From assembly GCA_963723165.1 (NCBI GenBank), contig CAVRPP010000010.1:62001-126000 (forward strand): a DNA stretch of 64,000 nt, written 5' to 3'. Positions 33,516-43,500 of the stretch are shown piece by piece. Position numbers and translations under genes: made by a program. The DNA is from UBA4744 sp963723165 (GTDB lineage Bacteria; Actinomycetota; Acidimicrobiia; Spongiisociales; UBA4744). Every line of letters begins with the position of its first letter. Positions within the stretch are counted from its first letter, which is position 1. Under the pieces are notes generated by a model. The model saw only the letters and a program-made list of their open reading frames with translations. It had not been told where the DNA came from and searched no databases.

Positions 33516-34652
33516 ATGACCGAGAAGGAATGGATCACCGTGAATCCGGGTGGAAGCCGGCGGGTCATCGTGACCAAAGAGCTGCCCGGGGAGCACTGGA
33601 AGCAGATTCTGCAGGATGCCGACTGCTCGATTGAGATCTGCACCGACCCGGCAGTGTTGTCGAACGAGGAAATCATCGCCCGGATCGGCGATCGTTGTGA
33701 TGGCGCCATCGGCCAACTGACCGAGGCCTGGAACGGCGACTTGTTCGCGGCCCTGCGAGCCGCGGGCGGCACCGCTTACAGCAACGGTGCCGTTGGCTAC
33801 AACAACGTCGACGTTGCGGCTGCCACCGCCAACGGGATCCCGGTGGGGAACACCCCCGGAGTCTTGACGGAAACGACCGCTGAGATGGCCGTCGCACTGA
33901 CCTTTGCCGCCGGACGGCGGGTGACGGAGGGTGATCGCTTCATGCGGGGCGGCAAATACAAAGGCTGGCTCCCCACCATGTTCCTCGGCAAGCGATTCGT
34001 CGGCTCGACAGTCGGCGTTATCGGCGCAGGTCGGATCGGGAGCGCCTACGCCAGGATGATGGTCGAAGGCCACAAGATGCACCTGGTCTACTACGACCTG
34101 TATCCCAATCCAGCCCTCGAGCAATATGTCGCCGACTACTCGGCCTTCCTGGTAAGCCAGGGTGAGGCTCCCCTCACCTGCCGCCGTCTGGACTCTGTAC
34201 ACGATGTGCTCCGGGAAGCCGATGTCGTGAGTCTCCACACGGTGCTCGACGACAGCACCCGCCATCTGATCAACGCCGAGGCTCTGGCCTTGATGAAGCC
34301 GGATGCAGTGCTCGTCAACTCGAGTCGCGGTCCGGTCATCGATGAGTTTGCTTTGGTTGAGCACTGCCGGGCCAATCCGGAGTTCCGCGCCGGTCTCGAC
34401 GTCTTCGAAGACGAACCGGCCATGAAGCCGGGCCTGGCGGAGTTGGACAATGTGGTGATCGTCCCGCATATCGCCTCGGCCACCGTGTGGACCCGGGAAG
34501 GAATGTCCAGCCTGGCTGCCGCCAACGTTGCGGCCATCCTGGCGGGCTACCCGGTCTGGGAGAGCGATGACATCAGCTCGTTCCTGGAGGGAGAGGTCCC
34601 CAGGGCCGCCCCGAGCATCGTCAACGCCAACGATTTGCAGAAGAAGAGTTAG
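33516..34652 (+). CDS. D-2-hydroxyacid dehydrogenase (hydroxypyruvate/glyoxylate reductase-like)
   Basis: NAD(P)-dependent dehydrogenase of 378 residues, closest in features to plant-type hydroxypyruvate reductase. The Rossmann motif is VGVIGAGRIGSAYARMM. The catalytic Arg is in VNSSRGPVIDE, the Glu in FEDEPAMKPGLAEL and the His in PHIASATVWTRE. ATG 33516 is preferred over 33507 because GAGGGAAGGG sits at a normal distance only from the former. In this island it would reduce glyoxylate or hydroxypyruvate from ureide breakdown. Confidence 0.88.
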   Translation: MTEKEWITVNPGGSRRVIVTKELPGEHWKQILQDADCSIEICTDPAVLSNEEIIARIGDRCDGAIGQLTEAWNGDLFAALRAAGGTAYSNGAVGYNNVDVAAATANGIPVGNTPGVLTETTAEMAVALTFAAGRRVTEGDRFMRGGKYKGWLPTMFLGKRFVGSTVGVIGAGRIGSAYARMMVEGHKMHLVYYDLYPNPALEQYVADYSAFLVSQGEAPLTCRRLDSVHDVLREADVVSLHTVLDDSTRHLINAEALALMKPDAVLVNSSRGPVIDEFALVEHCRANPEFRAGLDVFEDEPAMKPGLAELDNVVIVPHIASATVWTREGMSSLAAANVAAILAGYPVWESDDISSFLEGEVPRAAPSIVNANDLQKKS

Positions 34653-34667
34653 AGAAAGTAGGACCGC

Positions 34668-35864
34668 ATGGTCACCATTGCCGACCGCATAGCACGATTG
34701 GGCACCGAGACCGCGTTTGCCGTATCCGGTGAAGCCAACGCCTTCGCCGCCGAGGGCAACAAGGTGTACCCGTTTCATCTTGGGGACCTCAACCTGGCCA
34801 CCCCCTCCACGGTGGTGGATGGCAGCTGGAAAGCCCTGAAGGATGGTAAGACCGGGTATTGCCCCAACGCCGGTATCCCGCAACTGCGCGAGGCCCTGGC
34901 TGCCGACGTGTCGGCATCGCACCATGTTGCTTACGGACCGGAGAACGTGGTTGCCCAACCCGGCGGGAAACCGACGATCGGCAAGTTCATCCTGGCGCTG
35001 ATGAACCCGGGAGACGAGGTTCTCTACCCGAATCCCGGTTACCCGATCTACGAATCACAGATCGAGTTCAACGGCGGCGTGGCCGTCCCCTACGGGTACG
35101 TCGAAGGCGACGACAATTTCGGGCTCGACTTCGATTCGATCGAGCGAGCGATCACCCCCAAGACCCGCCTGCTCATCATCAACGACCTGCAGAACCCGAC
35201 CGGGGCCGAGTGCTCACCGCAGGAGCTCGAACGCCTGGCCGAATTGGTGCGCAGACACGACCTGTACGTTCTGGCCGACGAGGCGTATTTCGACATGCGG
35301 TACGAGGGAACCAGCCGGTCCTTCGTTGAACAGCCCGGGATGGTGGAGCGGACGGTGATTCTCTACACGTTCTCCAAGAAGTTCGCCATGACCGGCTGGA
35401 GGCTGGGCGCCAGCATCGGTCCCAAGGCAATTGTCGACGTGATTGCCAAGATCAATGTGAATGACGAATCATGCTCCAACCACTTCATCCAGTACGGGGC
35501 CGTGGCCGGCCTGGCCGGTGACCAGACGGAAGTGAGGGCCATCGTCGCGACGCTCAAGGAACGCCGCGATGTGTTGGCCGAGGGCCTCAACTCCATCGCC
35601 GGGGTTCGGACCTACGTTCCCCGCGCCACCTTCTATCTCTTCCCCAACGTCACCGAAGCAATGGCCAACTTGGGGATGGACGATTACGAGGAATTCCGGC
35701 GGGCCGTGCTGCACAACACCGGGGTTTCGTTCACGACCAGGATGCACTTCGGGCGTGCTCAGCAAGGCGAACCGGAGAAGTACATCCGCTTTGCATATTC
35801 GGGCATCGCTGTGGACGAGATCAACGAAGGCATCGCCAGATTGAAGACCTTCCTGGAGTCCTAA
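34668..35864 (+). CDS. class I/II aminotransferase
   Basis: PLP-dependent aminotransferase of 398 residues. Visible features: KTGYCPNAGIPQLREALA, the phosphate loop QPGGKPTIGKFI, INDLQNPTGAECS, ADEAYFDM, the PLP lysine in LYTFSKKFAMTGWRLG and the C-terminal Arg in YIRFAYSG. The substrate is not evident; an alanine-, aspartate- or serine-glyoxylate type exchange would fit the adjacent hydroxyacid dehydrogenase. It begins 15 bp after that gene and ends the plus-strand unit. Confidence 0.85.
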   Translation: MVTIADRIARLGTETAFAVSGEANAFAAEGNKVYPFHLGDLNLATPSTVVDGSWKALKDGKTGYCPNAGIPQLREALAADVSASHHVAYGPENVVAQPGGKPTIGKFILALMNPGDEVLYPNPGYPIYESQIEFNGGVAVPYGYVEGDDNFGLDFDSIERAITPKTRLLIINDLQNPTGAECSPQELERLAELVRRHDLYVLADEAYFDMRYEGTSRSFVEQPGMVERTVILYTFSKKFAMTGWRLGASIGPKAIVDVIAKINVNDESCSNHFIQYGAVAGLAGDQTEVRAIVATLKERRDVLAEGLNSIAGVRTYVPRATFYLFPNVTEAMANLGMDDYEEFRRAVLHNTGVSFTTRMHFGRAQQGEPEKYIRFAYSGIAVDEINEGIARLKTFLES

Positions 35865-35870
35865 CCCCAA

Positions 35871-35928
35871 ATAGTCCCCCCTTTGGGGGGAAATTACCGC
35901 AGCGGCAGAACCGCTGGGGTAGGGGGGC
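35871..35928 (-). repeat. 58-bp dispersed palindromic repeat, family A copy 1
   Basis: Contains CCCCCCTTTGGGGGG and the hairpin CAGCGGCAGAACCGCTG. Read on the minus strand it matches the 58 bp at 48794-48851 almost throughout (shared TACCCCAGCGG, TGCCGCTGCGGT, CCCCCCAAAG, ACTAT). Two copies of equal length in opposite orientation 13 kb apart mark a REP-like element. Confidence 0.8.
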
Positions 35929-35964
35929 ATCCCATGTTCGAGCTGAGCGGCTCCCGGGCCGTTT

Positions 35965-35988
35965 GCCTCTCCCGCCGGCGGGAGAGGC
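35965..35988. repeat. 24-bp perfect palindrome
   Basis: GCCTCTCCCGCC followed by its exact complement GGCGGGAGAGGC, with no loop. Related to the CCCTCTCCC...GGGAGAGGG element at 47919-47957. Possibly terminator-like; no U-tract follows. Confidence 0.7.
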
Positions 35989-36195
35989 GCGCAGCCGCCG
36001 GAGGCGGCGGAGCGGAGAGGGTGGACGACCGGTAGCTCCCACCTCTCTTCTGAACCCTCTCGCCTGCAGTGTGGCATTTCGCAAGGGGTGCCACATCTCG
36101 TCAACCCGACCGCAACGGGCTTCTGACGACCCGGAAACCCCTTGCTGATTGGGATTTCCCGTTAAGTCATTAATTCACTTGCCGATGAACCATGG

Positions 36196-37377
36196 GTGAA
36201 GGGCACCAGATTCCTCCCGATATTGCTGGCGCTTGTGCTGTGCGCGGCGCTGGTTCCGGCCATCCCCCTGCCCGCCGGGGCCGCTTCGACGACGGGGCCC
36301 AACCTTGCTTCCAACGATCTGCGGACGGCACCGGTGAGCATTGCTCCGGCGACTCGCTATCGCATGACTTTGCCGCTGGCCGGTCGGCTCGACGTGTTGT
36401 CGACCTTTGGGGCGGAGCGAGACGGGGGCGAGCGCGATCACAAAGGGATCGATCTGGCTGCTCCCCGGCTGACGCCGGTACTGGCGGTGCGGTCCGGCGT
36501 TGTGACGCGGATCAACCGGGCCAGTGTTTCTGTCTTTCTTCGACATGACGATGGTTGGAGCTCGTGGTACCTCCACCTCAACAACGACACGTATCTGACG
36601 GATGATGGTTTGGGAGCGGGCGTCGCTCCCGGCCTCGAGGTGGGCGATCGGGTGGAAGCCGGTCAGGTGATCGGGTGGGTGGGGGACAGTGGCAACGCCG
36701 AGCCGACTCCGCCGCACCTCCATTTTGAGCTTCGCAATCCATGGGGCCAGCCCATTGATCCGCTGCGCAGCCTCCGTGCCGCGGCCTGGGTTGACGAAAC
36801 GGTCCCGGTCGACTTCGAAGGTGCTTTCTGGGACGACGAGGAACACGAGGTAGCCCCGATCGCCGACTTGCTCGCTTCCAAGGCCCTGATAACGGGTTGC
36901 GGACCATATGGACTCGAACTTTGCCCCGATGCCGAACTCACGGCCGGCGACGTGGAGGTCTTGCTGGGAGCGGCGCTGGGTACCGATATACCCGTAGGCG
37001 AGTATCTGCTCTTCGAACCACGCCCTGCTCCAAAACGGGAGACGTTTCTCGCCAACGTCGAGCTGGACGAAGCTCTGGGATGCGGGGTTTGGCAGTACTG
37101 CCAGGACCAGATCATCTCTCGCGGGGATATGGCCTCAATCCTTGCGGCTGTGTTTGAGTTCGAACCCACGGACGCCGACTACTTCTTCGACGACGAAGAT
37201 CACTATGCCCAGGATGCAATCAACGCCCTGGTGGCCGGTGACGTTCTTGATGTCTGCATGTCGCTGGGACCGTTGCCGTTCGAACCCGACCGTTCCGCCA
37301 CCCGGGCTGATCTGGTCGATGCCATCGCCAAGGCTCTCGACCTCGTCGAGGTCAACTCCTGCCGGATGATCGCCTAG
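36196..37377 (+). CDS. secreted M23 peptidase with S-layer-like tail
   Basis: Exported zinc endopeptidase of 393 residues. Signal peptide 1-29 (RFLPILLALVLCAALVPAI, cleavage near PAGAA). M23/LytM domain about 55-195: H82 and D86 in DHKGIDLAAP, H127 in WYLHL, and HLHF (174-177). The C-terminal about 200-390 has repeated helical segments (IADLLASKALITGCG, AINALVAGDVLDVCM, SATRADLVDAIAKAL) resembling S-layer homology modules with extra cysteines, which could hold the enzyme to the cell wall. Probably cuts peptidoglycan cross-links during growth. Starts at GTG 36196. Confidence 0.87.
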   Translation: MKGTRFLPILLALVLCAALVPAIPLPAGAASTTGPNLASNDLRTAPVSIAPATRYRMTLPLAGRLDVLSTFGAERDGGERDHKGIDLAAPRLTPVLAVRSGVVTRINRASVSVFLRHDDGWSSWYLHLNNDTYLTDDGLGAGVAPGLEVGDRVEAGQVIGWVGDSGNAEPTPPHLHFELRNPWGQPIDPLRSLRAAAWVDETVPVDFEGAFWDDEEHEVAPIADLLASKALITGCGPYGLELCPDAELTAGDVEVLLGAALGTDIPVGEYLLFEPRPAPKRETFLANVELDEALGCGVWQYCQDQIISRGDMASILAAVFEFEPTDADYFFDDEDHYAQDAINALVAGDVLDVCMSLGPLPFEPDRSATRADLVDAIAKALDLVEVNSCRMIA

Positions 37378-37398
37378 CGCCTAGACGGTAAGACTTCC

Positions 37399-37614
37399 TG
37401 TGCGTCCTCCCTCGCCGGAGGTGGGGGAGGTGGGTCGGCTCGAAAGAGCCGAGTCGGAGGGGGCAGCAGTCCGGGAGCGAGAGCGTTTCCCTTGTTTCTT
37501 GGCCTTTTCGGTGAAGGTTCTTGTGCGTCCTCCCTCGCCGGAGGTGGGGGAGGTGGGTCGGCTCGAAAGAGCCGGTCGGAGGGGGCAGCAGTCCGGGGTG
37601 CGGGAGCGTTTCCC
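37399..37614. repeat. two direct copies of a GC-rich hairpin element
   Basis: About 93 bp at 37399-37491 is repeated at 37522-37614 (123-bp period), both starting TGTGCGTCCTCCCTCGCCGG and ending GAGCGTTTCCC. Each contains GGCTC-GAAA-GAGCC, a stem with a GAAA tetraloop. The pair fills the gap between the convergent M23 and manC genes and may work as a double transcription barrier. Confidence 0.85.
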
Positions 37615-37636
37615 GTGCGGTTTGTGCCGACTGCGC

Positions 37637-38722
37637 CTACTGCTCTGTGTGCCTGACCGCTTCTTCCCGGTTCGCTTGCTTGAGCCGCTCGACGATCGTC
37701 TTGATGTCCTGGGCGTGATCCTTGTGGCATACCAGCACGGCGTCCGGTGTCTCAATTACGATGACGTTGTCGAGTCCTACTACTGCTACCAGGCGATCCT
37801 GCGACCGCAGGTATGAGTTGGTGGTTCCTTCCGCCAGCACGTCGCCTTGCACCACGTTGCCGTGATGATCCTGATGGGTGATCTCCCAGAGGGCCGGCCA
37901 TGAGCCGACATCGCTCCACCCGGCGTCGAGGGGAACTACCACTGCTCGTTCGGTGTGCTCCATGACGGCGTAGTCGATCGAGTTGCCCTTTACCGCCTGA
38001 AAGGCTGTCCGATCAAGCCGGATTCCGCCTTCGATCTCCTCCCCGATGTCCATGGCCCGCCTGCAGTCGTTCACCATGCGAGGGTCGAACCGCTCGAGTT
38101 CTTCGAGGTAGCGGGAAGCAAGGAACATGAACATCCCGGAGTTCCACAGGTAGCTGCCCGACTCCACATACTCCGTGGCCGTCGGCAGGTCGGGTTTCTC
38201 AACGAAGCGTTCAACGGTGACGGCAGATGATCCGGCGAGGCTCTCCCCTTTGTGGATGTAGCCGTACCCGGTGTGAGGGCCTTCTGGAACGATGCCGAAC
38301 GTCACCAGGTACCCGTCGGCGGCGGCCGTGCGCCCGGCTTCAACGGCCGCGTGGAACCGGTCGAGATCGACGATGATGTGGTCGGCCGGTAGCACGAGCA
38401 ACACGGGATCTTCGCCGTTCCGGGCAGCAGCCATGGCGGCAACGGCCGCAGCCGGAGCTGTGTTGCGCCCGATCGGCTCGAGAAGCATGGCAGCGGGCCG
38501 GACGCCGACTTCGGCGAGTTGGTCGAAGACCAATTCATGATGAGCGTGACTACCGACCACGATCGGGGCCCCAGTGTCTTGCAGCCCTTCGAGGCGGGCC
38601 ACCGTCTTCTGGAGAAGGGTGGTGGTGCCGAGGAGGTCGACCAGGTGCTTTGGCTCCACCTCCCGGGAGATAGGCCACAGTCTGGTGCCGGCCCCCCCGG
38701 ACAAGATGACGGGAATGATCAT
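37637..38722 (-). CDS. manC: mannose-1-phosphate guanylyltransferase
   Basis: Makes GDP-mannose from GTP and mannose-1-phosphate. It has 361 residues and is the short form without the C-terminal phosphomannose isomerase cupin. Motifs: IIPVILSGGAGTRLWPISRE, LVDLLGTTTLLQKT, VLPADHIIVD, RFVEKPDLPTA, and YLWNSGMFMFLAS. ATG 38722 follows GGAGGAACC; longer readings lack a ribosome site. It could supply GDP-mannose to mannosyltransferases elsewhere, for example the one starting at 63638. Confidence 0.9.
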   Translation of the reverse strand: MIIPVILSGGAGTRLWPISREVEPKHLVDLLGTTTLLQKTVARLEGLQDTGAPIVVGSHAHHELVFDQLAEVGVRPAAMLLEPIGRNTAPAAAVAAMAAARNGEDPVLLVLPADHIIVDLDRFHAAVEAGRTAAADGYLVTFGIVPEGPHTGYGYIHKGESLAGSSAVTVERFVEKPDLPTATEYVESGSYLWNSGMFMFLASRYLEELERFDPRMVNDCRRAMDIGEEIEGGIRLDRTAFQAVKGNSIDYAVMEHTERAVVVPLDAGWSDVGSWPALWEITHQDHHGNVVQGDVLAEGTTNSYLRSQDRLVAVVGLDNVIVIETPDAVLVCHKDHAQDIKTIVERLKQANREEAVRHTEQ

Positions 38723-38741
38723 GGTTCCTCCGCTGGTGGTG

Positions 38742-39416
38742 CTACTGCCCGCGTTTTTTCCAATACAGGGGGCTGATGATTTCCACCTCACCGACGCCCT
38801 TCATCGATTGCACCATTTCGGAGATCATCTTGGTTCGTTCGGGTTCCACCGCGATGACCAGTACCCCGGTGCCGTCGGCGTGTCGTTCAAAGCTGATCTC
38901 GTCGACGGTGTTGTCCACTCGTTCCACCATCTTGATGACCTGCTTGATGCGATCGACATGGTCGACGGTGACGCCGATCTGCTGGGGAGCTACCGCGGTC
39001 CTACGGGCAATGGCCATATCGACCCTCCGCAGACCGAGCAGCACTCCGAGGGTGATGATGGTTCCGGTTGTGGCCACCAGCAGCATCCCCGCTCCGATGC
39101 CCATCCCGATGGCAGCGGCCGCCCACAGACCGGCGGCGGTGGTCAGTCCTTTGACGTTGGATTCACTGCGCCAGATCGCGCCCGCCCCCAAAAAACCGAT
39201 CCCCGTGACGATCTGGGCGGCCACACGGGCCGGGTCGCCTTCGGCAAACCCGTCAATAGAGACGATGGTGAACAGGGCTGAACCGAACCCAACCATGGCG
39301 TGGGTACGCAGTCCGGCCGCCTTGCCGGTCGCCTCGCGTTCGAAACCGATCAGGCCGGTGAGCAGCGTGGCCAGGATCAGGCGGACGGTCATGTCGATGA
39401 ATGAGAGTTCTTCCAT
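38742..39416 (-). CDS. MgtC/SapB family membrane protein
   Basis: Inner-membrane protein of 224 residues. Segments between about 8 and 130 carry the conserved LIGFEREATGKAAGLRTHAM and GIGFLGAGAIW of MgtC. The C-terminal about 145-220 is a soluble ACT-like domain (IGVTVDHVDRIKQVIKMVE). In other bacteria MgtC limits F-type ATP synthase and helps growth at low magnesium. It is 19 bp upstream of manC on the same strand. Confidence 0.87.
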   Translation of the reverse strand: MEELSFIDMTVRLILATLLTGLIGFEREATGKAAGLRTHAMVGFGSALFTIVSIDGFAEGDPARVAAQIVTGIGFLGAGAIWRSESNVKGLTTAAGLWAAAAIGMGIGAGMLLVATTGTIITLGVLLGLRRVDMAIARRTAVAPQQIGVTVDHVDRIKQVIKMVERVDNTVDEISFERHADGTGVLVIAVEPERTKMISEMVQSMKGVGEVEIISPLYWKKRGQ

Positions 39417-39455
39417 CAGCCCTTCCTGTCGCTCGGGTCAACCCTACCGATTGAA

Positions 39456-40267
39456 CTACTCGCCTTGGAACTCAGGTGGGCGCCTTTCCAGGTTGGCGAG
39501 CATTGCTTCCTGCAGATCGTTGGATTGCAGGAAGGCTGCATTCCACACGGCCATGTAATCGAGGGCCTCTTCGATCGACCGGTTCTCGCCGGCCTTGAGG
39601 ATTGCTTTGGCGCCCTGCACGGCCAGCGGCGAGTTGGCGGCGATCTCTGCGGCGAGGTCAAGCGCGGCCTTGTGGACGTCGTCGAAGACGTCGTTGACCA
39701 GACCGATTTCCCTGGCCCTCTCGGCCGAGATGTCCCTGCCGGTGAACGCAAGCTCGGCCACGTGGCCGGGGGCAATCACCTTGGGGAGCCGCTGCATCGT
39801 CCCGACATCGGCCACCATCCCGATCCTGGTCTCCCGCACCGAGAAGACGGCGTCGGTTCCGGCCAGACGGATATCGCAGGCGGTGATGAGATCGACCCCC
39901 GCTCCGATGCAGTAGCCGTGCACGGCCGCAATGACCGGCTTGGGGCAGTCGGCGATGGACGTCATCGTGTCCTGCATCCGCTTGATCTGGCGATAAAGGG
40001 CTTGCCGCTTGGCCACCTCCGAGTTGCCTTCCTGGCCGGTTCCGACCATTGCCAGGGCCTGGAGGTCGATCCCGGCGGTGAACGCCCTGCCTTTGCCGGC
40101 GATGATCACGCCCGAACGTCGGGGTCGGCGCCGACTGCTTCCATGGCCCGGGGAAGGTCGTCCCACATGGGGAGATTCATGGCGTTGAGCTTGTCCGGCC
40201 GGTCCAGCCACACCGTGGCGATATGGCCGTCCTTTTCGATGCTGATGACGTCAGAAGTGAAGTCCAT
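39456..40267 (-). pseudogene. enoyl-CoA hydratase/isomerase, frameshifted
   Basis: Crotonase-family protein. From ATG 40267 the frame reads MDFTSDVISIEKDGHIATVW then DRPDKLNAMNLPMWDDL and hits TGA at 40106-40108. Restoring one base near 40109-40113 joins it to IIAGKGRAFTAGIDLQ, HGYCIGAGVDLITACDIRL, RIGMVADVGTMQRLP and the end at 39456. Repaired length would be about 270 residues, normal for the family, with both oxyanion-hole segments present. The Glu/Asp residues near ADVGTMQRL fit a dienoyl-CoA isomerase-like subtype. Either one G is missing in the assembly or the gene is newly broken. Confidence 0.85.
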
Positions 40268-40519
40268 GACGGCATGGTAGGGGACTGGAGGCGCCGCTGC
40301 CCGGGTAGTTGCCGATTGACTAAGGTGGTAGTTGGGCTGGGATTGCGAAGGGGAGCATATTGCTCGCGATGAGGAAGGCGCCGCTGGCGTTCGGATGTTG
40401 CTCGATGAAGCATCGGGTGCCCGGTTCTGTTCTGCAACTAGTTCATTTCAACGGTTCGTGCTGAGGCGTGGACCGTTCTGTTTTGGGGCAAATGGGAGAT
40501 CGAAACAGAGGAGGAAGAT

Positions 40520-43500
40520 GTGAAACGCACACGACTTGCGTTGCTTTTGGTATTCGGAATGCTGGCGGCGCTGTTGCCGCTGGGAACGGCGCCGGCAGTG
40601 GCTGCAGACGATCATCTGTTGCTTACCGAGATTGTTGTGACGCCGACCGATGGTGAATTCATTGAGATTCACAACCCGACGGATTCTGCCATCGATCTTT
40701 CGAACTACTACCTGACGGACGCCACGTTCGCCGGTGGGTTGACCTACTACTACAACGTCGTGATCGGCGACGGTGGTGGTGGCGGATTTTCGGACTTCAA
40801 CTCCCGCTTTCCTGATGGATCTTCGATTGCGCCGGGCGAATACCAGACGATTTCGCTCACGGGTTCGACCGCTTTCGTCACCACCTGGGGTGTTGCTCCG
40901 ACTTATGAGCTGTTTGAAGATGACGGTGCGGCAGACGCTGTTCCCGACATGCGCGAAGCCACCACCGGGTCGATAAATGGCCAAGGTGGACTTTCCAACG
41001 GCGGTGAAGTTGTTGTCATCTACACCTGGGACGGCGAGACCGATCTCGTGACCGACGTCGACTACGCAGTCTGGGGGGACAAGGTCGAGGCAATCGACAA
41101 GACGGGTATCGCCATCGATGGACCCGACTCCGATACCAATACCACGGAGTACCAGGCTGAAACACCGATCGCCGCACAGGACATCGTTGCTGCAGGCGCT
41201 CATCCCGATGGCCAATCCTGGCAGCGCATAGACCTCACCGAAGGTGCCGAACTGGGAGCCGGAGGCAACGGGACCGATGGTGACGATGAGACGTCGGAAA
41301 ACACCAGCGTCACCTGGGCAACCGCGGCGGCGACCCCGGGTGCAGGGACACCACCGCCGGCGCTTCCCGACATCATCATCAACGAGGTTGACTCGGACAC
41401 CCCGGGTACCGACACCGCTGAGTTCATCGAGCTCTATGACGGTGGAATCGGCAACGTCGCTCTCGACGGTCTGTCAGTGGTGCTCTACAACGGGTCGGAT
41501 GGCTTGTCCTATACCCCAGCGTTTGACCTCGACGGCTTCTCCACCGACGCCGACGGATACTTCGTCATCGGGTCGGTTCCCGGAGCCGATATTGACGTCA
41601 ACCCCGGCGGAAGCGGCTGGTTGCAGAACGGCGCTGATGCAGTGACTCTGGTCGCCGGTGATGCCGCCGACTATCCAATTGACTCCCCGCTGCCCACCGA
41701 CACCGTGATTGACGCACTCGTCTATGACACCAATGACTCTGACAATGCTGCGCTGTTGGTGCTACTGAACGCCGGGCAGGCACAGATCAACGAGGACGGT
41801 GGCGGCGACAAGGACAATCAGTCGAACCAGCGTTGCCCCAACGGGGACGGGGCTCCCTTGGACACCGATACCTACACGCAGTTCCTCGCCACCCCACGGG
41901 CCACCAACTGTGAGCTGCCGCCGTTGACGCCTGATCTCGTCATCAACGAGATCATGCAGAACCCGGCCGCGGTGGCCGACGAGAACGGCGAGTGGTTCGA
42001 GGTCTACAACGCGTCTGCCGCTGATGTCGACATCGAAGGCTGGACAATCAGCGACGATGGGACCGACTCCCACGTCATCGCCAATGGTTCGCCGCTCGTG
42101 GTGCCGGCCGGCGGCTATCTAGTCCTCGGCAACAACACCGACTCGCTGACCAACGGTGGAGCGCCGGTTGCCTATTCATATGGCAGCTCGTGGTTCCTGT
42201 CCAATGGTGGCGACGAGGTCGTATTGACCGACGCAGCCGCCAACGAGGTCGACCGTGTTGTCTACGACGGCGGACCGGCCTTCCCGGATCCGACCGGTGC
42301 TTCGATGGCTCTCATCGATCCGGCGCTTGACAACAACGATGGTGCCAACTGGTGCCAGTCGGGTACCTCGTTTGGTGATGGCGATCTAGGCAGCCCCGGC
42401 GCCGTCAACGAATGTGTGCCACCGGACCCGAAGGACTACAAGATCCATGAGATCCAGGGCAACGGTCTGGCTAGCCCGAAGGTTGGCGAACTTGTCACGA
42501 TCGAAGGTGTTGTGGTTGGCGACTATCAGCAGGGTGACCTGTTCCCCAGTGCTACCTACGACACCGACATCGATGGCTACTTCGTCCAGGAAGAAGACGC
42601 CGACGCCGACGGTGACCTGCTGACGTCTGAAGGCATCTTCGTCTTGGACAACGACAACGCCGTCGCGGAGGGCGATGTCGTCAGTGTGACTGGTGTTGTC
42701 GCCGAGGCGTTCGGGCTTACCCGGATCGAGTCGGTGCAAAACGTCGAAGTTCTCGTCGTCTCGCCTGCTCCGGTTGTCTCACCGTCTGAGGTGACTCTCC
42801 CAGTTGCAAGTATCAGCGATCTCGAGGCATTCGAAGGGATGTCGGTCCTTCTTCCGCAGTCGCTCGTTATCGGCGAGTACTTCAACTTCGATCGTTTCGG
42901 TGAGATCGCGTTGACGACCGATCGTGCTGCGCAGCCGACCGCCGTCGAAGAACCGGGCTCTGCCGCCGCGGCCGCGCTGGCGGATCTCAACGCCCGGAGC
43001 CGAATCACCCTTGATGACGCCAGAGGGGCGCAGAATGCCGATCCGGCTATGCACCCCAACGGTGCGGTCTTTGACCTCACCAACACGTTCCGCGGTGGCG
43101 ACACCGTGACGAACCTGGCTGGAGTGATGGATTACTCCTTTGGCCTGTACCGGGTGCAACCAACAACCGGCAGTGACTATGCCGCGGTCAACCCGCGGCC
43201 GGCGTCGCCCGACCCGGTTGGCGGAGATTTGACGGTAGCGACCTTCAATGTGTTGAACTACTTCACGACGCTGGATTACCCGTCGGGTGATCCACTGGAC
43301 AACAAGTGCGGCCCACTCGAGAACGTGGAGTGCCGCGGCGCAGACTGCCGACCAGCCCGACGAGTTCACGCGCCAGCGTGACAAGATCATCTCTGCCATT
43401 AGCACCATGGACGCTGACGTCGTCGGTCTCATGGAGATCGAGAACGACGTGGCCGACGTGGCCGTGGCCGATCTGGTTTCGGGTCTCAACGATGCAACGG

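Larger units (their letters stand above)
35865..36195. other. 331-bp intergenic region with repeats
   Basis: No gene is supported here. It holds the 58-bp repeat at 35871-35928, the 24-bp palindrome at 35965-35988 with a GC-rich tail (GGAGGCGGCGGAGCGGAGAG) to about 36020, and from 36120 a more AT-rich stretch (TTTCCCGTTAAGTCATTAAT) that probably contains the promoter of the M23 peptidase gene. No clear -35/-10 pair was found. Confidence 0.6.

Noticed and set aside
35871..37614. CRISPR array suspected from repeated GC-rich blocks
   Set aside because: Repeats are palindromic, irregularly spaced and differ between sites; no uniform spacers and no cas genes.
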